From NCBI GenBank assembly GCA_005881995.1, contig VBHV01000642.1, positions 1 to 17,391 of the forward strand: DNA of 17,391 bases, in the 5' to 3' direction. The position numbers and the translations under genes are program-made. The first letter of the stretch is position 1. Each line of letters opens with the position of its first letter. This document shows positions 1-7,224 of the stretch, piece by piece. The stretch is from Chloroflexota bacterium (lineage in GTDB: Bacteria > Chloroflexota > Ktedonobacteria > Ktedonobacterales > Ktedonobacteraceae). The notes under the pieces are model-generated. The model saw only the letters and a program-made list of their open reading frames with translations, did not search any database and was not told the origin of the DNA.

Positions 1-30
1 TTGGCATCGTACACAGAGCTTGTTTTGTCT

Positions 31-1473
31 TTAGCTACCGCCCTCGACACGATGCAGCTTGACGAAGTTTGTGCGTGCCTGGCTTGCAATAGGCATCCCA
101 CCCATAATCACGACGTATTCTCCCTGCCGCACGAGCTTGTCGTCTAGCAGGCGCTTTTCAACGTCGGCTATCAACTCCTCTGTTGTTCCCCGCATACCGA
201 TACGATACGGCCACACTCCCCACCACAGCGCGAGTTGATAGTAGACGTGTTTGGAGGGAGTATACGCCAGAATAGGCACGCGGGGACGGTCTTTTGAGAT
301 GAGTCGAGCCGAGTTTCCAGAGCGGGTGAAGACAACGATGTGTTGTACATTCGTGGCCTCTGCAAGCGCACGCGCTGCATGGCTGACCGCCTCAGCAAGA
401 GAGTGATGTCTATGGATAGGCTGTCCGGCAGCGTAATAGTTGGCTTCGGTTTCCAATGCTATACGGGCCATCATCTGAACCGCCTCAATGGGAAAAGCGC
501 CTACCGATGTTTCAGCGCTGAGCATCACGGCATCGGTTCCATCAAGAATAGAATTTGACACGTCATTAACCTCTGCCCTGGTAGGACGAGGATTGGTGAT
601 CATCGACTCAAGCATCTGCGTCGCTGTGATGACAGGTAAGCCTTGCTCGTTGCACCTGGCGATAATGCGCTTTTGTATCAATGGTACTTTCTCCTGGGGC
701 ATTTCAACGCCCAGGTCGCCTCTCGCTACCATCACGCCATCGGCTACCTCAAGAATTTTATCAAGTTGCTCGACTGCTTCCGGCTTCTCAATTTTTGCGA
801 TGAGCGGGATATCTCGCTCTTCCTCTCCCCTATATAGCTCTGTTGTATACTGTCGGATCAGGTGTTTTGCCTCACGGATATCTTCTGGACTGCGTACAAA
901 GCTGAGTGCCACGTAATCAACTCTGTGTTTGATGCCAAACTGCAAATCATCACGATCCTTCTCTGTCAGCGCAGGAGAACTTACCGCAACACCTGGCAAG
1001 TTGATGCCTTTATGCTCTTTCAGCACTCCGCCATGCACTACCAGACACTGCACATCGGTTTCGTTCGCACTCAGGACGCGCAGTTCCATCAAACCATCGT
1101 CTAGCAGAATGCGGTCACCTGGCTTCACATCTTGCGGTAAATTCTCATAGGTTGTTGAGATGATCTGTCCATTACCTACGATATCACGAGTGGTAATTGT
1201 TACCTGGGTACTATCAACAAGGCTGACAGGCTTCCCGTCTTGGAGAGCGCCGGTGCGTATTTTCGGCCCCTGTAAGTCCTGTAAAATAGCCACCGCACAG
1301 TCAAGGCGGGCAGAAATAGCACGCACACGTTCAATAACTTGCCGATGCTCATCATGGGTGCCATGTGAGAAGTTAAGGCGCGCCACATTCATCCCCGCGC
1401 GCATGAGCTGTTCCAGTTTTTCCTCGCTATTTGTAGCTGGGCCTATCGTACAGACTATCTTTGTACGGCGCAT
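31..1473 (-). CDS. pyk: Pyruvate kinase
   Basis: Cytoplasmic glycolytic enzyme converting phosphoenolpyruvate and ADP to pyruvate and ATP; 480 residues, the usual length for a bacterial enzyme without the extra C-terminal PEP-utiliser domain. The N-terminal barrel strand has the R32-N34-S36 cation/ATP site (ARLNFSHG). The B domain spans about 72-168. The catalytic signature LIAKIEKPEA carries K227 and metal ligand E229, followed by MVARGDLGVE (249-258) and the TQMLESM/PTRAEVNDV helices. The C domain (about 350-480) contains FTRSGNSARL, which resembles the allosteric phosphate loop of family members. The ATG at 1473-1471 is preceded by a strong ribosome site, GGAAGAGGAA, about eight bases upstream. 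The gene stands alone here, divergent from the mer operon. No damage seen; the identification is secure, the allosteric effector is not. Confidence 0.98.
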   Translation of the reverse strand: MRRTKIVCTIGPATNSEEKLEQLMRAGMNVARLNFSHGTHDEHRQVIERVRAISARLDCAVAILQDLQGPKIRTGALQDGKPVSLVDSTQVTITTRDIVGNGQIISTTYENLPQDVKPGDRILLDDGLMELRVLSANETDVQCLVVHGGVLKEHKGINLPGVAVSSPALTEKDRDDLQFGIKHRVDYVALSFVRSPEDIREAKHLIRQYTTELYRGEEERDIPLIAKIEKPEAVEQLDKILEVADGVMVARGDLGVEMPQEKVPLIQKRIIARCNEQGLPVITATQMLESMITNPRPTRAEVNDVSNSILDGTDAVMLSAETSVGAFPIEAVQMMARIALETEANYYAAGQPIHRHHSLAEAVSHAARALAEATNVQHIVVFTRSGNSARLISKDRPRVPILAYTPSKHVYYQLALWWGVWPYRIGMRGTTEELIADVEKRLLDDKLVRQGEYVVIMGGMPIASQARTNFVKLHRVEGGS

Positions 1474-1536
1474 TGAATAGTTCCTCTTCCGTAGCTTTAG
1501 TTAGGGAAGCCTTTCCCCATTTGGTAGTAGGGCCAT

Positions 1537-1564
1537 AGGATAGCTTTGTTCAAACGCATTGTAA
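1537..1564 (-). promoter_or_regulatory. Possible pyk promoter
   Basis: Read on the minus strand there is TTACAA, a 16-base gap and TATCCT, about 65 bases upstream of the pyk start. The match to the housekeeping consensus is only moderate and no operator was recognised. Offered as the best candidate in the pyk/mer divergent gap. Confidence 0.3.
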
Positions 1565-1642
1565 ATTGTAAGAGGAGTGTACACCCTACAAAGACATGCT
1601 GCAAGTTCTGAAAGATGTGATAAAGACCCGATCGCCTTCCTC

Positions 1643-1674
1643 TTGACTCTGTACCATACTACAGAGTGTATACT
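1643..1674 (+). promoter_or_regulatory. MerR-type mer promoter with operator dyad
   Basis: TTGACT at 1643-1648 and TATACT at 1669-1674 are separated by 20 bases, longer than the usual 17. The gap contains a perfect inverted repeat, ACTCTGTA (1646-1653), six bases, TACAGAGT (1660-1667). An over-long spacer filled by a dyad is the hallmark of promoters controlled by MerR-family activators, which untwist the DNA to bring the two hexamers into register. It lies 23 bases upstream of the merR start and should drive the whole merR-merA-merB operon. The site is intact although its regulator gene is not. Confidence 0.85.
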
Positions 1675-1696
1675 TCTTTTTGAAGGAGGAACAGCG

Positions 1697-2057
1697 ATGG
1701 ATATGCTCTCGATTGGGCAAGTTGCCCACAGAGCCGGGGTCGGGGTGGAAACCGTTCGTTTCTATGAGCGCCAGGGCCTGCTAGAGGAACCGCCGCGCCG
1801 CGCCTCTGGCTATCGTCAATACTCCGAGCAGGTCATCAAGCGTCTCCGGACAGACTTCCTGTGAAGAGGTCAAGGGGCGCACCGAGGCGAAAATCGCTGA
1901 GGTGGAGCAGAAATTGCTCGAGCTACAACGCATGCGGCAAGCCTTGCTCCAGGTGGCCACACTTTGTACCGGACAAGGACCCGCAAGTGCCTGTCCCATG
2001 CTTGATGCGCTCGACCAGCAAGAGACGCTTGATCAGATTGTCGGTCGAGAAGCGTGA
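1697..2057 (+). pseudogene. merR: merR, mercury-responsive regulator, internally deleted
   Basis: The 5' part, from the ATG at 1697 (AAGGAGGA seven bases upstream), encodes a typical MerR helix-turn-helix: LSIGQVAHRAGVGVETVRFYERQGLL, then a wing with SGYRQYSE and VIKRLR. It then leaves frame and stops at 1862-1864 after 55 residues. From 1860 in another frame the C-terminal half resumes: CEEV, a dimerisation helix (EAKIAEVEQKLLELQRMR), then C-x8-C (TLC...ACPML), ending at 2057. These three cysteines match Hg(II) ligands C79, C114 and C123 of Tn501 MerR. Only 10 bases separate RLR from the first cysteine, against 26 codons in Tn501 MerR, so roughly 70 bases are missing with a frameshift. The lost part is the segment after the wing that joins the DNA-binding domain to the dimerisation helix. 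The product cannot be a working regulator. Confidence 0.85.
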
Positions 2058-2158
2058 GCAACGGGCATATATTCCCTGTGGAGTTTGATTCCTATGCCAT
2101 TGATCTGGTCGAGTGCCGCTCCACGAAACGCCAAACGGAGAGGAAGAGACACGACACG

Positions 2159-3622
2159 ATGACGTTCACACACGCGTCCTACGACCTGGTGATTCTCGGC
2201 AGCGGCTCGACCGCCTTTGCCGCGGCCCTGCATGCAGCCGAACTGGGCAAAACCGTCGCCATGACCGAATATCGCACGGTAGGCGGCACCTGCCCCAATC
2301 GCGGGTGCCTGCCTTCCAAGAATCTGATCGAGGCCGCCCGCCTTGTTTACGAGGCCGCCCACCCTCATTATCCAGGCCTGTTCCCGGTGCAGATGCCGGT
2401 CAATTGGGCAGAACTGGTCGCTCAGAAAGACGAGATCGTCCAGGAATACCGCGCCCACAAGTACGAGAGCCTGCTCGACCATCCCGAGCGTATCCAGGTT
2501 GTGCCAGGCCGGGCGACCTTTGTTTCCGATCATGAGGTGGAGGTGCGTAGCGCCGAGGAGGTACGCCGCCTGGTTGGGGAACAAATCCTGATCGCAACCG
2601 GATCAACCCCATATATTCTCCCTCTTGCAGGGCTGGCTGATGTTTCCTATCTGACCAGCGATTTGCTGAGTTCTGCCGATGACCCCTGGGAAACCGAACT
2701 GCGCGAACAGCCTCGCTCGCTGTGCGTTTTAGGTGGCGGTGCCATTGCGCTTGAACTGGGCCAGATGTTTGCCCGCTTTGGTACTCAGGTCACGCTCGTC
2801 ACGCGCGGCAAGAGCATTCTCTCTGGCTACGAGCCGGAAATCGCCGAGGCCCTCACCGATCTGCTTCGGGAGGAGGGGTTACGCATTGTTACGTCAGAGC
2901 AGGCGTGCGGCGTAGAGCGCGCGGGAGAGGGAGTGATCCTTTCGACCCTGCATCATGAGGGCCACCAGACATTCACTGCCGAAAAGCTCCTGATCGCTAC
3001 GGGACGCCGCCCCAACACGCGGGAGCTTGGTTTGGAGCAGGTGGGCGTGGAGGTTGACGCAACGGGAGCTGTACGCGTGGATCGCACCCTGCAAACGTCC
3101 ATCCCTCATATCTGGGCTGCAGGTGACGTGATTGGACGAGAAACCGAAAGCCAGATGGCGACGCCGGTGGGCGCGCATGACGGCAAGATCGCCGCGCACA
3201 ACGCGCTCTCTGGGGAGCGACTGCGTGAGGTAGATCATGTGGTGATCCCGCGCGTCATCTTTACCAGCCCCCAGGTGGCAGTGGTGGGCCTGACGGACGA
3301 GGAAGCGGCGGCTGCCGGGATTGCCTGCAATTGTAACACTATCCCCTTGAGTGTGGTTCCACGTGCCGGGGCCATCCGCGATACCCGTGGCGTCATCAAG
3401 ATGGTTCTGGACGATGCAACGCGCCGGGTCATTGGGGTCTCCATGCTGGGCACCAATGCCGGAGAGGTGATCCACGAGGCGGCAATGGCGCTTCGGTTCG
3501 GGGCTACGACAGACGACTTCATTGATCTGATCCATGTCTATCCGACGATGGCCGAGGCCCTCAAGTTGGTCGCCATCTCGTTTACTAAAGACGTGAATCG
3601 CCTCAGTTGCTGTGTCAGTTGA
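2159..3622 (+). CDS. merA: Mercuric reductase MerA
   Basis: FAD- and NADPH-dependent cytoplasmic flavoprotein reducing Hg(II) to volatile Hg(0); 487 residues from the ATG at 2159. It opens with the FAD-binding glycine motif [12 protein letters not shown]. The redox-active pair is in [12 protein letters not shown] (C45, C50). An NADPH-binding [13 protein letters not shown] follows, then the second FAD motif IWAAGDV and the dimerisation domain. Tyrosines that in MerA contact Hg are present in ADVSYLTSD and [11 protein letters not shown]. The C-terminal vicinal pair C484-C485 (LSCCVS) distinguishes MerA from other pyridine-nucleotide disulfide oxidoreductases. There is no N-terminal NmerA metal-binding domain. 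A GTG at 2054 overlapping the merR stop would add 35 poorly related residues; the ATG after GAGAGGAAG fits better. It shares the mer promoter with merB, 54 bases downstream. Confidence 0.96.
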   Translation: MTFTHASYDLVILGSGSTAFAAALHAAELGKTVAMTEYRTVGGTCPNRGCLPSKNLIEAARLVYEAAHPHYPGLFPVQMPVNWAELVAQKDEIVQEYRAHKYESLLDHPERIQVVPGRATFVSDHEVEVRSAEEVRRLVGEQILIATGSTPYILPLAGLADVSYLTSDLLSSADDPWETELREQPRSLCVLGGGAIALELGQMFARFGTQVTLVTRGKSILSGYEPEIAEALTDLLREEGLRIVTSEQACGVERAGEGVILSTLHHEGHQTFTAEKLLIATGRRPNTRELGLEQVGVEVDATGAVRVDRTLQTSIPHIWAAGDVIGRETESQMATPVGAHDGKIAAHNALSGERLREVDHVVIPRVIFTSPQVAVVGLTDEEAAAAGIACNCNTIPLSVVPRAGAIRDTRGVIKMVLDDATRRVIGVSMLGTNAGEVIHEAAMALRFGATTDDFIDLIHVYPTMAEALKLVAISFTKDVNRLSCCVS

Positions 3623-3676
3623 AGTACGCAGCACCCATGGAAAGCAGAACGTTCACAACAGAACAGGAAGGTACCC

Positions 3677-4354
3677 ATGCCACGTCTTTCACTTGACGCG
3701 ATTGCCCAGCGTTTATCCGAGCAGTTACAATGTGAGCAGGAAGACCTCTGCCGCTCGATTCTCCATCAGGTGAGCAGAGGCAAGCCGCTCTCGAGAGCGA
3801 GTCTTGCGACCTCGCTGCAGATCAACCAGAACGAACTGGAACACCGCCTCGCACGCGTGCGGGATACCGAGTTTGATTCTGAGGGCAATATTATTGGCTG
3901 GGGCGTCACCCTGATGCCGACCCGCCATCGCTTTCAGCTAGACGGGAAGGTCCTCTTTACCTGGTGCGCCTTTGATACGGTGCTCTTTCCCCCCTCTTTG
4001 GGGCAGACAGCGCACGTGTCCTCGACCTGCCCGAGCACCGAACAGTTCATTACGTTTGTGGCCACGCCCGAAGGGGTAGTCAGAGACCTGACCCCATCCC
4101 ACAGTGTCATGTCACTCATCATCCCGGCCAATCGCCAGGACTGTGTGCGAGCCACGTTCTGTGAGCAGTCCCTCTTTTTCTCGACGGCGCAAGCCGCCTC
4201 CAGCTATCTGGCTGCTCATCCTGAAGCGGTGCTGCTTTCCATCGAGGAAGCGGCGGTAGTGGGAAAGCGCGTTGCCGCTTCTCGATTCGTGAGTCAGAGA
4301 AGCCCAACCAGCCCGGTGAGAAAGAAGAGAGGAATGAGCGCTCACTCGCCCTGA
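3677..4354 (+). CDS. merB: Organomercurial (alkylmercury) lyase MerB
   Basis: Cytoplasmic enzyme that protonolyses the carbon-mercury bond of organomercurials, releasing Hg(II) for MerA. 225 residues, close to the roughly 210 of known MerB. An N-terminal winged-helix-like part (about 1-75) is followed by the catalytic domain. The triad of E. coli MerB (C96, D99, C159) is matched by C97 and D100 in TWCAFDTVLFP and C162 in RATFCEQSLFF; C118 matches the structural C117. The typical tail SYLAAHPEAVLLSIEEA is present, then a basic extension of about 20 residues not expected in the family. The ATG at 3677 follows AGGAAGG. It is the last gene of the mer operon. Confidence 0.93.
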   Translation: MPRLSLDAIAQRLSEQLQCEQEDLCRSILHQVSRGKPLSRASLATSLQINQNELEHRLARVRDTEFDSEGNIIGWGVTLMPTRHRFQLDGKVLFTWCAFDTVLFPPSLGQTAHVSSTCPSTEQFITFVATPEGVVRDLTPSHSVMSLIIPANRQDCVRATFCEQSLFFSTAQAASSYLAAHPEAVLLSIEEAAVVGKRVAASRFVSQRSPTSPVRKKRGMSAHSP

Positions 4355-4460
4355 GAATCCCAAACCCTCCTGTATTTTCCCCACCGGCTATACTCTCCTT
4401 AGAACCATCTCGCCCTTCCTGCTGTCTGCCCACTCTTCTCTACCAGAAAGGAATCGTTCC

Positions 4461-4580
4461 ATGAACAGCGACACCAAAACTCTCCCGTTTCCAACTCTCC
4501 CACCTCCTCTTTGCATGGTTAACCTCAACCATTCAAAAATAATACCGAGCAAAATGAGCGGTATTTGCACACTATCGTAA
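4461..4580 (+). CDS. Possible 39-residue orphan ORF downstream of merB
   Basis: An ATG at 4461 is preceded by AGAAAGGAA at proper distance and opens a 39-codon frame rich in proline near its N-terminus (LPFPTLPPP). I recognise no family. It overlaps the putative terminator of the opposing deacetylase pseudogene, and no promoter is apparent between merB and it. It could be a decayed remnant of a further mer-operon gene or chance. The rest of the 4355-4598 gap shows nothing else except that terminator. Confidence 0.2.
   Translation: MNSDTKTLPFPTLPPPLCMVNLNHSKIIPSKMSGICTLS
4534..4565 (-). terminator. Putative intrinsic terminator of the deacetylase locus
   Basis: Read on the minus strand, AATACCG and CGGTATT form a 7-bp stem (4541-4565, 11-base loop), followed directly by ATTATTTTT. 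It lies about 34 bases past the end of the minus-strand deacetylase frame. On the plus strand no T-run follows, so it should act only for the minus-strand gene. Confidence 0.5.
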
Positions 4581-4598
4581 CGTCTGTTACATTTTTCC

Positions 4599-5302
4599 CT
4601 ACAAATTAGCAGCACAATTGGCTCTCAAGCTCTCTAGCAAAGTCGCAAACTCCTCGCTACTCCACCCAGGAGAGACAGTAAGCCTGTTGATGGCAAACCG
4701 GTACGTTCGTGCGTTCCAACCGCCATCCTCAACCGCGAACGCAATCTCGTAGTGTTGGCGTACTACCTCCTGGATAGCCTGGTTAAAGCGCCCGTAGGGA
4801 TAGGCAAATGCGCGTATGGGAATGCCCAGCTTTTCTTCGAGCAGGCGTTTGTTGACCAGTACGGCCTCTTGCAATTCGTGCGCGTGCAGGCGCGTCATGC
4901 AGAAGTGCGCGTGACTATGTCCTCCGATATCGCGGCCGCTTTTATGCCATGCGCGCAGTTCGTCCCACGTCAGGTGGTTGATATCATAACAGGCTCTAGG
5001 GTTCCAGCGATTGCTTTGCCCGACGTAGGCTGAGATCACGAACAGGCTGGCCTGCATCCCATAGGTTTGTAACATCGGCAGCGCTACATGCACAGCGGGG
5101 CCTCTTGTTTGCCGTCGACGATAGCGATGGCCTGGTCGAGTGAGAGCGTGGTGTAATCGTGCGTATGCAGGTAGCGTAGTTGCCCCGCAAATGCCTCTTC
5201 TGAAATGGCAATTGTATCATGAATGCTGCGATTGATGATGTGGTAGTTCAGGGTTAGGAACATCACGTTGCCCCTCTTTCCATTGTTAGCGACTCTCTCC
5301 AT
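4599..5302 (-). pseudogene. Polysaccharide deacetylase (NodB family), catalytic motif deleted
   Basis: Two minus-strand frames together make one polysaccharide deacetylase. The 5' frame (5302 to a stop at 5086-5084) ends in GKQEAPLCM; the 3' frame (from 5093 to 4599) starts at HVALPMLQTYGMQASLFVI. Family members have about 13 residues between these blocks, including the TFDDG motif with the catalytic base and a metal-binding Asp; here only five bases lie between the LC and ALP codons. Later motifs are preserved: GGHSHAHF (the two metal histidines) and RAFAYPYGRFN. So about 34 bases, exactly the catalytic segment, are gone and the frame is shifted. The start may be the ATG at 5302 or, better placed behind GAAAGAGGGG, the ATG at 5263 (MFLTLNYH). 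No signal peptide is evident. Confidence 0.8.
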
Positions 5303-5373
5303 GCCTCTCTATCTTACACCGGCATGAGCGCGGGCTGTCCATGCTGTCCATGCTGCCCGCCCATTTCTTCTCA

Positions 5374-5402
5374 TTGACAATTGCGGCATAGCATGCTATT
5401 CT
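5374..5402 (+). promoter_or_regulatory. Strong housekeeping promoter of the rpsP operon
   Basis: TTGACA (5374-5379), a 17-base spacer and TATTCT (5397-5402) give near-consensus sigma-70-type elements. Transcription should begin near 5409, leaving a leader of about 118 bases before rpsP. I see no clear autoregulatory structure in that leader. Just upstream, TGTCCATGC is tandemly repeated (5336-5353) between GCGGGC and GCCCGC, which could form a hairpin. Confidence 0.75.
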
Positions 5403-5526
5403 AGGCATGCCGTAGTTCAGGAACGCTTGTTACGCTGCGCTGAGACGCGGCGCTATCATTATTAGAGACCCCCTTATCGCGACAGATTGAGTCAGGTCCA
5501 AGGGGAAGAGGTGAGAGAAAAAACAC

Positions 5527-5817
5527 ATGAGTGTGAAAATTCGCTTGAAACGTGTGGGGAAGAAGAAAGCCCCCAGTTATCGTGTCGTGGTTGCCGATGC
5601 GCGGTCCCCACGAGATGGTCGTATTATTGAAAACATCGGTTGGTATAATCCCCTGGTCGAGCCCTCCGCCATCCATATTGATGCTGAAAAAGCGCTGGGT
5701 TGGCTGAAAAATGGCGCGCAACCTACCGAATCTGTGACATCGTTGCTCAAACGTGCCGGGATAATGGATCGGTTCGTACAGATGAAAACGGCTGCAAATA
5801 CCAAGACTGAAGAGTAG
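5527..5817 (+). CDS. rpsP: 30S ribosomal protein S16
   Basis: Small-subunit assembly protein binding 16S rRNA; 96 residues. The classic N-terminus [20 protein letters not shown] is followed by [22 protein letters not shown] and the helix with [17 protein letters not shown], then [11 protein letters not shown]. The C-terminal tail is short and charged. The ATG at 5527 follows GGGAAGAGGTGAG. It is first of three genes; the KH-domain gene starts 14 bases after its stop, as in the widespread rpsP-KH-rimM arrangement. Confidence 0.97.
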   Translation: MSVKIRLKRVGKKKAPSYRVVVADARSPRDGRIIENIGWYNPLVEPSAIHIDAEKALGWLKNGAQPTESVTSLLKRAGIMDRFVQMKTAANTKTEE

Positions 5818-5831
5818 CCGAGGGGTAAAAC

Positions 5832-6062
5832 ATGCGTAGACTCGTTGAGTACATCGCACGATCGTTAGTAGACGATCCAGCTTCAGTAGAGGTTCGCGAA
5901 GTTCGCAATGATCGCCACGCCCTGGTATTGGAATTGCATGTCGCGCCCGATGACTACGGGAAAGTGATTGGCCGCCAGGGACGTGTTGCTAAGGCCATGC
6001 GTACATTGCTGCGAGCGGGTGGTACGCGCGAAGGGCGCCATACGTCACTCGAAATCCTCTAG
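5832..6062 (+). CDS. khpA: KhpA-like RNA-binding KH-domain protein
   Basis: A 76-residue single KH-domain protein (YlqC/KhpA family) that binds RNA and, in Firmicutes, partners with KhpB/EloR/Jag. The opening RRLVEYIARSLVDDPASVEV is the family N-terminus, and the RNA-binding GxxG loop is seen in DYGKVIGRQGRVAKAMRTLL. A plausible ribosome site, GAGGGG, lies just after the rpsP stop. Length and arrangement are normal. The gene sits between rpsP and rimM and is presumably cotranscribed with them. Confidence 0.92.
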   Translation: MRRLVEYIARSLVDDPASVEVREVRNDRHALVLELHVAPDDYGKVIGRQGRVAKAMRTLLRAGGTREGRHTSLEIL

Positions 6063-6132
6063 CCGTGGTGGATGCGTGTGAAGTTGGCGGAATGAAACGC
6101 GACCCGCGTTTAACATACTGTATGTTGGACAG

Positions 6133-6675
6133 GTGGTAGCCCTTTTTGGTGTGCGTGGCGAGCTTAAGGTGCGCCTCCTCACCGATATTCCCAATCGTTT
6201 CTCCGAACTCGATGCGGTCTATGTAGGGCAACAACATACACGGCATGTCATCGAGAGCGTGCGCCCTTACAAGGGCGAAATGATTATCTTGAAATTGGCC
6301 AACTTCGACGATGCTAATGCCGCCGAAGCGTTGCGCAATGCTGAACTGCAGATTCCGTTGAGCAAGGTGGCGAAACTTCCGCCGGATTCCTATTATCAGC
6401 ATGATATCCTCGGTTTGCAGGTTCTTACGCTCGGTGGGAAAGCCGTGGGCACGATTGTGGATATTATCGTCACCGGCAGCAATGATGTCTATGTCGTTAA
6501 AACGCTCGATGGCACGCAGCAACTCATTCCTGCCATCAAGGACGTAATTAAACAAATTGACCTGATTCGACGCACCATGCATATTGACCCCATCCCCGGT
6601 TTGTTAGATAATAGTGATGAGCAAGACAGAGAGGAGGAAGAATCCGCAGAAGAGGCGAAGGGAATACAGGGATGA
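6133..6675 (+). CDS. rimM: Ribosome maturation factor RimM, N-terminus disrupted or misassigned
   Basis: Binds S19 and helps assemble the 30S head. The frame from GTG 6133 encodes ALFGVRGELKVRLLTDIPNRF, the RimM N-domain motif; the linker PPDSYYQHDILGLQV; then the PRC-barrel domain (VGTIVDIIVTGSNDVYVVKT ... LIPAIKDVI) ending IDPIPGLLD, with an acidic Glu-rich tail of about 20 residues. The first strand is cut: the same frame upstream reads ILYVGQVVA, clearly RimM, but has no ATG, GTG or TTG back to a stop at 6079. An ATG at 6092 gives MKRDPRLTY in another frame, reaching the same spot around 6118. Either one base (or one plus a multiple of three) has been lost there, or translation starts at CTG 6118. 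The C-terminal two thirds are certain. Confidence 0.85.
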   Translation: MVALFGVRGELKVRLLTDIPNRFSELDAVYVGQQHTRHVIESVRPYKGEMIILKLANFDDANAAEALRNAELQIPLSKVAKLPPDSYYQHDILGLQVLTLGGKAVGTIVDIIVTGSNDVYVVKTLDGTQQLIPAIKDVIKQIDLIRRTMHIDPIPGLLDNSDEQDREEEESAEEAKGIQG

Positions 6676-6820
6676 GTTTTCGTGTTCTCGTATGGAAAGA
6701 GGCGTATTTTGTGAAACTCGTCGGTACCTGTATTCGTATAGATAGCAATACGGGCCATACAGTTTAACGCCGACATACCAATACCAAAGATTGTATACGT
6801 ATTTTGTAGGGAGGTGTCTC

Positions 6821-7048
6821 GTGTCCGACCGTACCCCAACGTTTGCTGATCTGTGTAACGCAATCGCCGATGGTAGTATCGTTGCCACCCTCGATGGCTC
6901 AATGTACGAGGTGCGTGTCCTCGATATACGACGCTATCTTGACAGGGTTCATTCGCAGCAGACTCTTTCTGGGAGCGATACACAGGCTTCCTTACCAGGT
7001 AACGACTTGCGTAACTGGTTTGCATCAGTTCGGAGCTTCGTCGCATAA
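6821..7048 (+). CDS. Small hypothetical protein
   Basis: 75 residues from GTG 6821, chosen because GGGAGGTG lies at 6809-6816; a longer frame from 6791 lacks a ribosome site. Not recognised. The part FADLCNAIADGSIVATLDGSMYEVRVLDIRRYL loosely recalls the small winged-helix of excisionase-type DNA-binding proteins (a 'DG.I.A......Y.V...D...Y' pattern), which is only a resemblance. The C-terminus is polar and Ser/Gln-rich with no membrane segment or signal peptide. It starts 145 bases after rimM; that gap carries an imperfect hairpin (CCTGTATT / AATACGGG) without a T-run and no convincing promoter. A T-rich terminator follows at once. Confidence 0.6.
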   Translation: MSDRTPTFADLCNAIADGSIVATLDGSMYEVRVLDIRRYLDRVHSQQTLSGSDTQASLPGNDLRNWFASVRSFVA

Positions 7049-7071
7049 GGCCGTCAAGGCCGCTTTTTTTT
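7049..7071 (+). terminator. Weak-stem terminator with T8 tract
   Basis: GGCC, five bases, GGCC form a short GC-only stem immediately after the stop codon at 7048, followed two bases later by eight T residues. The stem is short, but the T-tract and position make a terminator for the preceding small gene likely. Confidence 0.5.
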
Positions 7072-7133
7072 GCGCTTTTTTCTCCTGGTGCAGCATTTCC
7101 TCAGAGGAAGGCAATCTGCACGCGGGAAAGCGG

Positions 7134-7166
7134 TTGCGTTCAAGGCAAGGAAGGACTATAATAGTC
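7134..7166 (+). promoter_or_regulatory. Promoter with palindrome over the -10
   Basis: TTGCGT (7134-7139), a 17-base spacer and a perfect TATAAT (7157-7162). The -10 is embedded in the perfect palindrome GACTAT-A-ATAGTC (7154-7166), which could be a repressor operator. Transcription would start near 7169, leaving about 55 bases before the membrane-protein gene. Confidence 0.7.
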
Positions 7167-7224
7167 TCAATGAAGTGAACAGGGCGTAACGTACTTGTAC
7201 GCCTATGATGTAGAAAGGTACCGT

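Noticed and set aside
488..916. Plus-strand frame of 142 codons inside pyk
   Set aside because: Antisense to conserved pyruvate kinase motifs; Ser/Arg-rich shadow.
2054..2158. GTG 2054 as merA start, overlapping the merR stop
   Set aside because: The extra 35 residues do not resemble NmerA or any MerA N-terminus, and the ATG at 2159 has its own ribosome site.
2033..2584. Minus-strand frame of 183 codons over the merA 5' half
   Set aside because: Antisense shadow of merA with a composition of random residues and no family signature.
2894..3634. Long minus-strand frame (246 codons) opposite merA
   Set aside because: It lies wholly antisense to a secure merA, has no ribosome site or recognisable domain, and is explained by the GC-rich codon pattern of merA.
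4119..4433. Minus-strand frame over the merB 3' end
   Set aside because: Antisense shadow without motif or ribosome site.
5336..5353. Tandem TGTCCATGC repeat as a possible regulatory array
   Set aside because: Only two 9-base copies; too little to claim more than a local duplication.
6090..6125. Programmed -1 frameshift site in rimM
   Set aside because: No canonical slippery heptamer in the right phase and no evident downstream pseudoknot; an indel is simpler.
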